64,000 nucleotides of DNA, from positions 186,001 to 250,000 of the forward strand of contig JAFWEJ010000003.1 of the NCBI GenBank assembly GCA_017512985.1, read 5' to 3'. Position 1 is the first letter of the stretch. The number at the start of each line of letters is the position of its first letter. Source of the DNA: Clostridia bacterium (GTDB lineage Bacteria; Bacillota; Clostridia; Christensenellales; Aristaeellaceae). Below the pieces are notes generated by a model. That model had not been told where the DNA came from and ran no database searches. It worked only from the letters and a program-made list of their open reading frames with translations. Below are positions 50,261 to 58,603 of this stretch, in pieces. The translations under genes and the position numbers were made by a program.

Positions 50261-51349
50261 ATGAAAAGCAAAAACCCGCTGCTGTGGCTGATTCCGTTGA
50301 TCCTGCTCCTGCTCCTGGTACCTTTTCTTGTACCCTCCGCGCTGACATATGCCGGAGCGGAAGAAGCGGATCTTCCGGTTTATTCCCCCGTGGAGCTGGA
50401 CAACCCGCATCCGGAACCCCTGCTTCCCCTTCCCGGCGCGAAAACCCCTAACCCGACTCCTTACAAAGCCAATCCGGCCGGGTTTGCCAGGGATGATGCA
50501 ACCGGCGCCGTCAAAGAATACAGGGACGGCACAATCTACGTCAAAATCGAATCCCGTGTCGTTAACAATACAAAAGTACTCTTTACCTGGATCCAGATCG
50601 CCGATCCCAGCCAGCTGAGAACCTTTGTCACCGGGGAAACCAATCCCGTCAGGCTGGCCGATAAAATCGACGCGATTGTCGCGATCAACGGGGACTGGTA
50701 TTCCGGCCGTCCTGAAGGAACGGTCTACCGGAATGCCGTCCTGATGCGTCCCCCGAAGTCTGTCCAGGCAAGATATGATCAGCTGATCATCGACGATGAA
50801 GGCAATTTCCACATCCTCCGCCGGCCGGAAAACGACGCCGAGGCGTTTGCTCCCTATGAAGGCTTTATCATGCACAGCTTCATCTTCGGGCCGGGACTGG
50901 TCATTGACGGAAAACTGATGACCGATGATACAGAAACGTTCGAAAAGAACAGATACGGCTCCGGCGCAGGCATGGGCCTCGACAAAAAAGCCCAGCGCCA
51001 GGCGATTTGCCAGATGGGCAGCCTGAGCTACCTGATCATCACCACCGAAGGCCCGAACGAATCCAAGGGCGGCGGCTTCACCGCGACAGAGCTGGCTGAA
51101 CTGGCCTATAACATGGGCGCGGTCAACGCCTACAACCTGGACGGCGGCAATTCCACCTGCCTGGTTGTTGACGGCGTCAAGATGAACCGGTTCGGAAAAG
51201 GCGGCGTCCGCAACGCGACAGACCTGATCTACTTTATTACAGCAGAGGAACCGCCGGTCGTCACGGAAGCCCCTACGGAAGCCCCCACGGAAAGCCCCGC
51301 TGTTCCCGCCGCGCCCGAAACTGAAACTGAAGGAAGCATACAGCCATGA
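50261..51349 (+). CDS. Secreted phosphodiester glycosidase family (NAGPA-domain) protein
   Basis: Third exported NAGPA-domain protein in the window. The 362 residues begin with a long hydrophobic segment (7-30, LLWLIPLILLLLLVPFLVPS) that is either a signal peptide or an anchor, then the domain with AINGDWYSGRPEG, IDGKLMTDDTETFEK, GMGLDKKAQRQAIC and YNLDGGNSTCLVV, and end in a Pro/Thr/Glu tail (TEAPTEAPTESPAVPAAPET). The stop overlaps the start of the Lgt-like gene as ATGA, implying that the two act together at the cell surface. Substrate unknown. Confidence 0.83.
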   Translation: MKSKNPLLWLIPLILLLLLVPFLVPSALTYAGAEEADLPVYSPVELDNPHPEPLLPLPGAKTPNPTPYKANPAGFARDDATGAVKEYRDGTIYVKIESRVVNNTKVLFTWIQIADPSQLRTFVTGETNPVRLADKIDAIVAINGDWYSGRPEGTVYRNAVLMRPPKSVQARYDQLIIDDEGNFHILRRPENDAEAFAPYEGFIMHSFIFGPGLVIDGKLMTDDTETFEKNRYGSGAGMGLDKKAQRQAICQMGSLSYLIITTEGPNESKGGGFTATELAELAYNMGAVNAYNLDGGNSTCLVVDGVKMNRFGKGGVRNATDLIYFITAEEPPVVTEAPTEAPTESPAVPAAPETETEGSIQP

Positions 51350-52470
51350 CGCCGCTCTGGACGATCGGGCCCCTGAATGTAACCCCCTACAGCCTGATGA
51401 TTCTGCTCGGCGCCCTTGCGGGCGCTGCGCTTTCTTTGCGTAAAAAAGCAATCCGCCCCCTGCTGCCCGCCGTGATCCTCGGCGCGCTCGTTTTCGGGCA
51501 CCTTATCTGGGTCCTGTTCTGCCCCTATGACCTGGAAGCGGCCGAAGGCAAGGGCTACATGATCCTTCATATCTGGGAGGGGGGCTATACCCTCTACGGC
51601 GCGCTGCTGGGCGGCGCGCTTGGCGCGCTGGCTGCCGCGAAGGTATCCCGTGTCCGCTGGCTGGACGCCCTGGATGCGCTTGCGCCGGGCGCCTGCGCGG
51701 TCATCTTCTTCGCCCGCCTCGGCGAGTACTTCACCGGCGAGGGCATCGGCCGGGAGACCGAAGTGGCCTGGACCCATTTCTTCCCTGTTTCCGTCTGCAC
51801 CTATCATGACGAGTTCGATCCGCTGTATGATGAATGGCGCTATGCCGTCTGGTTCTGGGAAGCGCTCGCCGCACTGATCCTGCTGTTCATCCTGCTGAAG
51901 CGGGAAAAGAAAGCCCTGCCCGGCCACCAGGCCGCCGTGTTCCTCACGGTTCTCGGAACCACCCAGATCCTGCTGGAACAAATGCGGCGGGACAATTACC
52001 TCCGGCTCATCGTATTCGTCCGGCTCAACCAGCTGGCCGCCCTGGCCACCCTGATCATTGTGCTGGCCGTCCTGCTTGTAAAGAACAGGCCGGGCGCCCT
52101 GAAGGTCGTCTGCAGCCTGGCCGTACTGGTGCTTGCCTCCCTGGCGGACATGGCGTCGGAGTTTGTGTTCGATAAATACGAATACGCCCCCTGGATGTAC
52201 CTGGGCATGTCCCTGGCCGCCGCCGCGTGCGCGGTCATGCTGTTCGTCTGGAAAAAGAAAAAAGCGCTGCTGCCCACCCTGCTGGTCTGCGGCGCAACTG
52301 CCGTCCTGCTCGTCGGCTATGCGTCCAGGAGCTGGGACGAGTTCGAGCTTTCGCCTGTCGAAGACATGATCCGCTACGGGATCCTTTACGCCACCATGGC
52401 TGTGGATCTCCTCTGCATCGGCCTGGCAGTCCGGCTGAACCTGAAAGCCGGAGAACAGCCGCCCCGGTAA
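51346..52470 (+). CDS. Lgt-like polytopic membrane protein with altered active-site residues
   Basis: Resembles prolipoprotein diacylglyceryl transferase in layout: first helix after TIGPLNVTPYSLMILLGALA, GGYTLYGALLGG in place of the Lgt stretch GG.(F/H)GG, and ARLGEYFTGEGIGRET in place of GRxGNFxNGExxGRxT. The Lgt signature Arg and both Gly are kept, but the essential Asn is Glu and the loop His is absent. The 374 residues exceed Lgt by about 100, with three extra C-terminal helices. It may be a diverged acyl or glycerol transferase, not the housekeeping Lgt. Overlaps the glycosidase gene by four bases. Confidence 0.7.
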   Translation: MTPLWTIGPLNVTPYSLMILLGALAGAALSLRKKAIRPLLPAVILGALVFGHLIWVLFCPYDLEAAEGKGYMILHIWEGGYTLYGALLGGALGALAAAKVSRVRWLDALDALAPGACAVIFFARLGEYFTGEGIGRETEVAWTHFFPVSVCTYHDEFDPLYDEWRYAVWFWEALAALILLFILLKREKKALPGHQAAVFLTVLGTTQILLEQMRRDNYLRLIVFVRLNQLAALATLIIVLAVLLVKNRPGALKVVCSLAVLVLASLADMASEFVFDKYEYAPWMYLGMSLAAAACAVMLFVWKKKKALLPTLLVCGATAVLLVGYASRSWDEFELSPVEDMIRYGILYATMAVDLLCIGLAVRLNLKAGEQPPR

Positions 52471-52488
52471 TCTTCCCGGCAGTATCAT

Positions 52489-52519
52489 AACCGTCCGTCC
52501 GGACGGTTTTTTATTTTTT
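52489..52519 (+). terminator. Terminator after Lgt-like gene
   Basis: AACCGTCCG, loop TC, CGGACGGTT followed by TTTTTATTTTTTC. Confidence 0.85.
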
Positions 52520-52530
52520 CAAAAAAGGGA

Positions 52531-52576
52531 TTGACAGTCATATCGTTTTAGTGTACTATTCCACTCGTACACTAAA
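52531..52576 (+). promoter_or_regulatory. Promoter and GntR operator of the exporter operon
   Basis: TTGACA (52531-52536), 17-bp spacer, TACTAT (52554-52559). A perfect 10-bp inverted repeat TTTAGTGTAC (52547-52556) / GTACACTAAA (52567-52576) with a 10-bp gap covers the -10 and start point, the expected place for autorepression by the GntR protein encoded next. Confidence 0.8.
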
Positions 52577-52596
52577 TCACTGTGAAGGAGTACGCC

Positions 52597-52962
52597 ATGG
52601 AATACGATCCCATGAGCCCCATCTGGCTTCAGGTTGTCAACCGGATCAAAGGCTCCATTGCGACCGGTCAGCTCTCTCCCGGGGAAAAAATGCCCGGGGG
52701 GCGGGACCTGGCCGTCCGGTATTCAATCAATCCCAACACAGCGGCCAGGGTGTACCAGGAGCTGGAACGTGCCGGCCTGTGTGAGACGCGGCGCGGCATG
52801 GGCACCTATGTCACAGGGGATACGGAACGGATCGCGCTTCTGCGGACGAAGATGGCCGCGGACGCGGCCGGCCGGTATCTCCGGGATCTGAAAATCCTGG
52901 GGCTTACCCGCGATGACGCGGTCCGGCTTTTGAACGAAAAGGAGGATACCTGGAATGCTTGA
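52597..52962 (+). CDS. GntR-family regulator, YtrA type
   Basis: Transcriptional repressor of the short YtrA subfamily. The 121 residues have the winged helix at the N-terminus (PIWLQVVNRIKGSIATGQLS, PGEKMPGGRDLAVRYSINPNTAARVYQELE) and only a short helical C-terminus for dimerisation, with no large effector domain. ATG at 52597 follows GAAGGAG at 6 nt. It overlaps the ABC ATPase gene by eight bases and sits behind an inverted repeat it probably binds. In relatives it responds to cell-wall antibiotics; the inducer here is unknown. Confidence 0.9.
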   Translation: MEYDPMSPIWLQVVNRIKGSIATGQLSPGEKMPGGRDLAVRYSINPNTAARVYQELERAGLCETRRGMGTYVTGDTERIALLRTKMAADAAGRYLRDLKILGLTRDDAVRLLNEKEDTWNA

Positions 52963-53659
52963 AAGCAAGGAACTGACAAAAAAATTCGGGGCGAAGACTG
53001 CAGTTGACCACGTCTCCGTCACCATGGAATCCGGCCATATCTACGCCATGCTGGGGCCGAACGGCAGCGGCAAGACAACCTGGATGAAAATGGCCGCCGG
53101 CCTCATCAAACCGACCTCCGGGGAAGTGCTCTTCGCCGGGAAACCCGTTGGGGTGGAAAGCCGGAAGGAAGTCGCCTACATGTCCACCGAGCCGTATTTC
53201 TATGGCTGGATGACCATTGAGGACGCGGGAAAATACTACGCGGATTTCTTTGAAGACTTCTCCATGGAGCGCTACCTGAATATGCTGCATGCCATGGACC
53301 TGGATGAGAAGGAGAAAATCCGTGCCCTGTCCAGCGGTATGGTTGCAAAAATGAAAATCGCCGTCACGCTGGCCCGGGACGCCAAAGTATACATGCTGGA
53401 CGAACCGTTCAACGGCATCGACCTGATGGCCCGGGACGAAATCCGCGCCGCCATCCTGAAAGCCGCGGTTCCGGAAAAACTTCTCCTTCTGTCCAGCCAC
53501 CTGGTGGAGGAGATGGAAGCCATCGCCGACCGCGCGGTCTTCATCCGCAAGGGGCAGCTGGTCGAGGTCCGGGATCTGGAGGAAATGCGGGAATCTGACG
53601 GGGTTTCCATGGCGGACCGTTACCGTGAGATTTTCAGTCACAGGGAGGTGCAGGCATAA
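52955..53659 (+). CDS. ABC transporter ATP-binding protein (GntR-linked exporter)
   Basis: Energises an exporter with the permease encoded next. The 234 residues show Walker A GPNGSGKTT (residues 35-43), signature LSSGM near residue 127 (in place of LSGGQ), Walker B VYMLDEPFNGID, and the H-loop LLLSSHLVEEME. The single-ATPase plus permease arrangement under a YtrA-type regulator is like the Bacillus YtrB/YtrE exporters. Its stop overlaps the permease start. Confidence 0.92.
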   Translation: MLESKELTKKFGAKTAVDHVSVTMESGHIYAMLGPNGSGKTTWMKMAAGLIKPTSGEVLFAGKPVGVESRKEVAYMSTEPYFYGWMTIEDAGKYYADFFEDFSMERYLNMLHAMDLDEKEKIRALSSGMVAKMKIAVTLARDAKVYMLDEPFNGIDLMARDEIRAAILKAAVPEKLLLLSSHLVEEMEAIADRAVFIRKGQLVEVRDLEEMRESDGVSMADRYREIFSHREVQA

Positions 53660-54399
53660 TGCTTCGTCTGTTAAAATATGAACTGAGGAAAACCATGCTG
53701 GCCAAGCTGATTCTGCTGGCAGTCACCCTGACCGCCCAGGCAGTCTTCCTGGTCGGCCTGTGGGGCAAACGTGATATTCCTCTCGCAATCGGCGCTTTCC
53801 TGCTCTTCGTCATCGCCACCAACGGCATTGTCCTGATGGGCATCCTGAGCGTAATTACGCTGCACCGTGATACAAACACCAAGTTGGGCTATATGCTGTT
53901 CATGACGCCCAACAGCTGCTACCGGATTCTGGGCGCCAAGGTGATTGAGTGCGCGGTCTCCATCCTGCTTGCCGGAGCTTTCTTCTTTGCGCTGGGCTGG
54001 CTTGATTTCTCCCTGCTCCTCGGACAGGGCGCCAACGAGGAAATCTGGAATATGTTCACAGAGATGGTCAAAGCCATCAACAGTAAAATTGTTCTGGACG
54101 TCCCTCACATTTCCGCCCTGGTGTTCAGTATGCTGGCCTTCTGGCTGTGCACCATCACCACAGCGTATCTTGCCGATGTGCTTTCCTCGTCCCTGCTGTA
54201 CGGGAAGAAAGCCAACTGGCTGGTCACAATTCCGTTGTTCATTCTGCTGAACTGGGGAATCAGCAAACTGCTGACCCTGATTCCCTCCTCCATCGGCACG
54301 ATTCCGTGCATGGTGTGGCAGGGTGTCGCGGCGCTGGTCCTGGCCGGCGCGATGTACGTGGTCACCGCCCGCCTGATGGAAAAATACCTGAGCGTCTGA
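53659..54399 (+). CDS. ABC transporter permease (GntR-linked exporter)
   Basis: Membrane subunit of the exporter. The 246 residues have six hydrophobic segments (about 15-35, 42-65, 95-120, 155-180, 190-208, 218-240), with polar loops such as RDTNTKLGYMLFMTPNSCYR between helices 2 and 3. It belongs broadly to the ABC-2 type permeases. Starts within the stop codon of the ATPase gene. Substrate unknown; antimicrobial peptides are an inference from the regulator type. Confidence 0.85.
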   Translation: MLRLLKYELRKTMLAKLILLAVTLTAQAVFLVGLWGKRDIPLAIGAFLLFVIATNGIVLMGILSVITLHRDTNTKLGYMLFMTPNSCYRILGAKVIECAVSILLAGAFFFALGWLDFSLLLGQGANEEIWNMFTEMVKAINSKIVLDVPHISALVFSMLAFWLCTITTAYLADVLSSSLLYGKKANWLVTIPLFILLNWGISKLLTLIPSSIGTIPCMVWQGVAALVLAGAMYVVTARLMEKYLSV

Positions 54400-54456
54400 T
54401 CCGCGGTTTCAAAATACTTCGAATTTCATTAAATATATCAGAAATATCGAGTTTAT

Positions 54457-54497
54457 AAGAGCTTTCTGCTGATAATCGGCAGGAAGCTCTTCTTTTT
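54457..54497 (+). terminator. Terminator after ABC exporter operon
   Basis: AAGAGCTTTCTGC pairs with GCAGGAAGCTCTT (one mismatch), then CTTTTTG. Confidence 0.8.
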
Positions 54498-54511
54498 GAT
54501 CGTTTAATACT

Positions 54512-54539
54512 TTGACTATCTTTGACTTTTGAGTATACT
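54512..54539 (+). promoter_or_regulatory. Promoter of hsp20 gene
   Basis: TTGACT (54512-54517), 16-bp spacer, TATACT (54534-54539), giving a leader of about 95 nt. No CIRCE element is present. Confidence 0.65.
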
Positions 54540-54592
54540 ATAATCAGCGCTTGGGAGAGCGGGGTGGCCAGTGACCACAGAAAGTGATTCCC

Positions 54593-54622
54593 CGGAACCG
54601 GATCAGAAACGGAACCGGATCA
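54593..54622 (+). repeat. Direct repeat in hsp20 leader
   Basis: CGGAACCGGATCA occurs twice, at 54593-54605 and 54610-54622 (period 17), immediately before the ribosome site GGAGGG at 54630-54635. A small hairpin GTGG/CCAC lies at 54564-54578. Possibly a translation-control structure. Confidence 0.45.
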
Positions 54623-54641
54623 AAAGAATGGAGGGTTTTAT

Positions 54642-55097
54642 ATGAGTACTTTCCTGCCTGCTGTTTTCGGTGAAAATATGATGGACCTGTTTGATGATTT
54701 CGACCATGATTTCTTCCGCGGCTTCGGCCGGCCGGAGCGGATGCTCTACGGCAAGAACGCGCCCAGGATGATGAAGACGGACGTCAAGGAAACCGATGAA
54801 GGTTACGAACTGGCCGTCGACCTGCCCGGCATGAAGAAGGAAGAAATCCACCTGGATCTGCAGAACGGCTGCCTGACCATCTCCACGGAGAAGAACCTGG
54901 AGAACAAGGAAGAGAAGCACGGCAAGATCCTGCGCCAGGAGCGTTACACCGGTACCATGCAGCGCAGCTTCTACGTCGGTGAAAACCTGACGGAAGAGGA
55001 TGTGCAGGCCAAATACGAGGACGGCGTCCTGACAATCACCCTGCCGAAGAAGGAAGCCAAAAAGGTTCCCGAGAAGAAGCAGATCCTGATCGCATAA
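54642..55097 (+). CDS. Hsp20 / alpha-crystallin family small heat-shock protein
   Basis: Holdase chaperone that binds unfolding proteins. The 151 residues have a short N-terminal arm with the FDDFDHDFF motif, the alpha-crystallin domain (MKTDVKETDEGYELAVDLPG to YEDGVLTITLPKKEAK, about residues 45-140) and the C-terminal IxI-type anchor (QILIA). AATGGAGGG precedes the ATG. Stands alone between its promoter and terminator. Confidence 0.95.
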   Translation: MSTFLPAVFGENMMDLFDDFDHDFFRGFGRPERMLYGKNAPRMMKTDVKETDEGYELAVDLPGMKKEEIHLDLQNGCLTISTEKNLENKEEKHGKILRQERYTGTMQRSFYVGENLTEEDVQAKYEDGVLTITLPKKEAKKVPEKKQILIA

Positions 55098-55119
55098 TCC
55101 ATTATCCCGGAAACTCAAC

Positions 55120-55152
55120 GGAGCGGCTCAACCGAGCCGCTCCTGTTTTTTT
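55120..55152. terminator. Terminator between hsp20 and trxB
   Basis: GGAGCGGCTC (55120-55129), loop AACC, GAGCCGCTCC (55134-55143), then TGTTTTTTTCC. Confidence 0.85.
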
Positions 55153-55154
55153 CC

Positions 55155-56069
55155 TCACAGTGAATCAATGTATCTGCATGCTGCCAGCGCAGCCGTCGCT
55201 CCGTCCGCGGCAGCGGTCGTCAGCTGCCGTATCGTCTTGCTGCGGCAGTCCCCCGCCGCGAAGATCCCGGGCGTCTTTGTCTCGCACCGTTCGTCGCTGT
55301 CAAAATATCCCCATTTGTTCAGGTCCGCCAGGTGTGCGAAAGCGTCGTTCTCCGGAATCAGGCCGATCGCAACAAACAGGCCGTCACAGGCGATCCGCTG
55401 TTCCTCTCCGCCTGCCTGCGGCTGCACGCTCACACTGCGGAGGATCCCCTCCTCCGTGTTCAGCGCGGTAATCTTCACGCCGGTCCTCTTCTCCACGTTC
55501 GGACGGGAGAAGAGGATCTCCTGCAGCTTCTTTTCCCCGGTAAATTCCGGCAGGTCCTGCAGCATGATCACCTTTTCGCATTTACCCGAAAGCAGGATCG
55601 CCTCCTGCAGGGCGGAATTCCCGCCGCCGGCGACACAGACGGTCTTTCCGGTGTAGAAATCCCCGTCGCATACCGCGCAGAAACTGATCCCTTCGCCCAC
55701 CAGCTCGTTTTCCCCGGGCAGGCCGAGCATCCGGTGTTTCACGCCGGCGGCGATAATCACCGCTTTCGCGTCCCGCTCCAGCCCATCGTCCGTGAATACC
55801 CGCTTGAAGCTTCCGTGGTCCTCAATGCGGACGACCTCCGCCAGGTCCACTTCCGCGCCCTGGTTCATAATCTGGTCCAGCAGCGCTTCCGCGTATTCAT
55901 TTCCGCTCATCTGGGCGGTTCCGGGCCAGTTCTCCACCTTGGGACTGTAGGTAATCTGTCCGCCGAAGCCATGCTTCTCCAGCACCAGCGCGTTCTTGCC
56001 GTTCCGCTGGGCATACAGTGCCGCCGTCATGCCCGCCGGGCCGCCGCCGATCACAATGATATCTGTCAT
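55155..56069 (-). CDS. trxB: Thioredoxin reductase
   Basis: FAD-dependent enzyme reducing thioredoxin-like proteins. The 304 residues have the FAD loop GGGPAGMTAALYA, the redox pair CAVC (ISFCAVCDGDFY), the NAD(P)H loop VAGGGNSALQEA and the second FAD motif TPGIFAAGDC. The NAD(P)H loop is GGGNSA, where classical TrxB has GGGDSA followed by HRR; the HRR is not obvious here (LQDLPEF), so the electron donor could be NADH or ferredoxin rather than NADPH. It follows nrdD; a strong terminator hairpin ends right before its GGAGGAAGG ribosome site. Confidence 0.92.
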   Translation of the reverse strand: MTDIIVIGGGPAGMTAALYAQRNGKNALVLEKHGFGGQITYSPKVENWPGTAQMSGNEYAEALLDQIMNQGAEVDLAEVVRIEDHGSFKRVFTDDGLERDAKAVIIAAGVKHRMLGLPGENELVGEGISFCAVCDGDFYTGKTVCVAGGGNSALQEAILLSGKCEKVIMLQDLPEFTGEKKLQEILFSRPNVEKRTGVKITALNTEEGILRSVSVQPQAGGEEQRIACDGLFVAIGLIPENDAFAHLADLNKWGYFDSDERCETKTPGIFAAGDCRSKTIRQLTTAAADGATAALAACRYIDSL

Positions 56070-56081
56070 ATCCTTCCTCCG

Positions 56082-56106
56082 AAAAAAAGGGACGCCGGAG
56101 CGTCCC
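56082..56106 (-). terminator. Terminator hairpin between nrdD and trxB
   Basis: Minus strand GGGACGC, loop TCCG, GCGTCCC followed by TTTTTTT (56082-56088). It sits within 12 bp of the trxB start codon, so trxB mRNA must come by read-through or from a promoter inside nrdD. Confidence 0.85.
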
Positions 56107-56122
56107 CGTTTTTTGATCGCCG

Positions 56123-58531
56123 TTAACCCACCTGCTTTGCGGTCAGCATGCCCTTGATCTCAGATACGCCCTTGTACTTGGTGAACTCTCCGTCCTGTCC
56201 GAGCACCACCAGGGTGGGCGCCTGTTTCACGCCGTACTGGTTGGTCAGTTCCGGATTGTCCGTCGCCAGCACCTTCTTGAACAGGAATCCGGCCTTCTCC
56301 AGCATGCTGATCGCCAGCTTGCAGTTGGGGCAGGTCGCGCTGACGAACAGGATCGCGCGGCTGGTGCAGGCTTTGCATTCCTTCCCGGCCTGCGCTTCAG
56401 GCTGCTCCGCGGGGGCTTCCGCCTGCGCGCTCACCATCACCGGGCCGGAATGGGTCAGCCGGCTGTGGCCGATGTCGTAAACCTTTCTGTCCTTGAATTC
56501 CTGCGCCTTGCCGTCGTTCCAGTTCTGGACCGGGCGGTAGTAACCGGTGATCCGGCTGTAGACTTCCGTCTTCTGGCCGCAGTGGGGGCAGGTGTACTGC
56601 TCGCCGTTCAGGTAGCCGTGGTCCTTGCACACGGAATAGGTGGGACTCATCGTGTAGTAGGGCAGCTTGTAGTTTTCCGCAATCTTGCGGACCAGGTTCG
56701 CGGCCGCTTTCCAGTCCGGCAGCTTCTCGCCCAGGAAGGCATGGAACACGGTACCGGAGGTGTAGAGCGTCTGCAGCTCGTCCTGCACGTCCAGCGCGGA
56801 GAAGATATCCTCGCTGTAGCCGACCGGCAGGTGGCTGGAGTTGGTGTAGTAGGGCGTTCCGTTCATGTTCGCGGTGATGATGTCCGGATACTGCTCCTTG
56901 TCGTGCTTGGCAAAGCGGTAGGTCGTGGATTCCGCGGGCGTCGCTTCCAGGTTGTACAGGTCGCCGTACTGCTCCTGGTAGTCGCTCAGGCGCTCGCGCA
57001 TATGGTTCAGCACGTCCTTCGCGAACTTCTGCGCTTCCGGATGGGTCAGGTCCTTCCGCAGCCACTTGGCGTTCAGCGCCGCTTCGTTCATGCCCACCAG
57101 GCCGATGGTGCTGAAGTGGTTGCTGAAGGTGCCCAGGTAACGCTTGGTATAGGGATACAGCCCGCCCTCAAGGAGCTTGGTGATGACCGTGCGCTTGGTC
57201 TTCAGGCTCCTGGCGGAGATGTCCATCAGGCGGTCCAGCTGGCGGTAGAAGTCCTTCTCGTCCGCGGCTTCATAGGCCAGGCGGGGCATATTGATGGTCA
57301 CGACGCCGACGGAACCGGTGGATTCGCCGCTGCCGAAGAAGCCGCCGCTCTTTTTGCGCAGCTCCCGCAGGTCCAGGCGCAGGCGGCAGCACATGCTGCG
57401 CACGTCGCTGGGCTCCATGTCGGAGTTGATATAGTTGCTGAAGTAGGGGGTGCCGTACTTGGCGGTCATTTCGAACAGCAGGCGGTTGTTCTCCGTCTCG
57501 GACCAGTCGAAGTCCCTCGTAATGGAATAGGTGGGAATCGGATACTGGAAGCCCCGGCCGTTGGCGTCGCCCTCAATCATGATCTCGATGAACGCCTTGT
57601 TGACCATGTCCATTTCCTTCTGGCACTCACCGTAGGTGAAGTCCATCTCCTTGCCGCCGATGATCGCCGGCAGGTTCTCCAGGTCCTTCGGGCAGGTCCA
57701 GTCCAGCGTGATGTTGGAGAAGGGCGCCTGGGTGCCCCAGCGGCTGGGCGTGTTCACGCCGTAGATGAAGCTCTGGATGCACTGCTTGACCTCTTTCTGG
57801 CTCAGGTTGTCAATGCGGACAAAAGGAGCCAGATAGGTGTCAAAGCTGGAGAACGCCTGGGCGCCGGCCCACTCGTTCTGCATGATGCCCAGGAAGTTCA
57901 CCATCTGGTTGCACAGCGTGGACAGATGGCTCGCCGGGGAACTGGTGATCTTTCCGGGAACGCCGCCGAGGCCTTCCTGGATCAGCTGCTTCAGGCTCCA
58001 GCCTGCGCAGTAGCCGGTCAGCATGCTCAGGTCGTGAATATGGATCGCGGCGCTTCGGTGCGCCTCAGCGATCTCGTTGTCATAGATCTCGCTCAGCCAG
58101 TAGTTCGCTGTGATGGCGCCGGAGTTGGACAGGATCAGTCCGCCCACGGAATAGGTCACCGTGGAGTTTTCCTTCACCCGCCAGTCGTTGATGCGCAGAT
58201 AATTGTCCACCAGGTCTTTATAATTCAGGAGCGCGGAATTGACGTTGCGGACTTTCTCACGCTGTTTGCGGTAAAGGATATAAGCCTTGGCCACATCGGA
58301 ATAGCCGGCTTCGGACAGCACCTTTTCGACGCAGTCCTGGATGGTTTCGACGGCGATCTTGTCGTCGCGGATCAGCGGTTCGTATTCAGCCGTAACCCGA
58401 AGTGCGAGCATATCGATCACGCTGGGATGATACTGCTTCTCCAGCGCCTCAAACGCCTTGGTGATGGCTTTTGAGATTTTGCTGATCTCAAACTCGGTGA
58501 TTTTACCGTCTCTTTTGACAACCTGATACAT
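56123..58531 (-). CDS. nrdD: Anaerobic ribonucleoside-triphosphate reductase fused to a C-terminal redoxin domain
   Basis: Makes dNTPs without oxygen, using a glycyl radical. The 802 residues begin with an ATP-cone (about 1-95, VVKRDGKITEFEISKISKAI), continue through the barrel (active-site Cys in MCCRLRLDLREL) and the zinc-binding end (CPHCG), and reach the radical site RITGYYRPVQNWNDG with Gly663. After a Pro/Ala/Glu linker, residues 717-802 form a thioredoxin/glutaredoxin-like domain with CPNC (Cys734-Cys737), QAPTLVVL and a second pair CKAC just before. The formate-using type lacks this; here the redoxin probably supplies electrons, with TrxB next door. The activase NrdG is not in the window. 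Confidence 0.93.
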   Translation of the reverse strand: MYQVVKRDGKITEFEISKISKAITKAFEALEKQYHPSVIDMLALRVTAEYEPLIRDDKIAVETIQDCVEKVLSEAGYSDVAKAYILYRKQREKVRNVNSALLNYKDLVDNYLRINDWRVKENSTVTYSVGGLILSNSGAITANYWLSEIYDNEIAEAHRSAAIHIHDLSMLTGYCAGWSLKQLIQEGLGGVPGKITSSPASHLSTLCNQMVNFLGIMQNEWAGAQAFSSFDTYLAPFVRIDNLSQKEVKQCIQSFIYGVNTPSRWGTQAPFSNITLDWTCPKDLENLPAIIGGKEMDFTYGECQKEMDMVNKAFIEIMIEGDANGRGFQYPIPTYSITRDFDWSETENNRLLFEMTAKYGTPYFSNYINSDMEPSDVRSMCCRLRLDLRELRKKSGGFFGSGESTGSVGVVTINMPRLAYEAADEKDFYRQLDRLMDISARSLKTKRTVITKLLEGGLYPYTKRYLGTFSNHFSTIGLVGMNEAALNAKWLRKDLTHPEAQKFAKDVLNHMRERLSDYQEQYGDLYNLEATPAESTTYRFAKHDKEQYPDIITANMNGTPYYTNSSHLPVGYSEDIFSALDVQDELQTLYTSGTVFHAFLGEKLPDWKAAANLVRKIAENYKLPYYTMSPTYSVCKDHGYLNGEQYTCPHCGQKTEVYSRITGYYRPVQNWNDGKAQEFKDRKVYDIGHSRLTHSGPVMVSAQAEAPAEQPEAQAGKECKACTSRAILFVSATCPNCKLAISMLEKAGFLFKKVLATDNPELTNQYGVKQAPTLVVLGQDGEFTKYKGVSEIKGMLTAKQVG

Positions 58532-58603
58532 ACTCTTTGCGCTCCTGTTTCCGTTTTTTGTAGTTTTTACGGGGCAGAGTCGCCCCTGTCAACGTGCCTT
58601 GAT

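Noticed and set aside
54400-54641. CIRCE (HrcA) operator upstream of hsp20
   Set aside because: The TTAGCACTC inverted repeat is not present.
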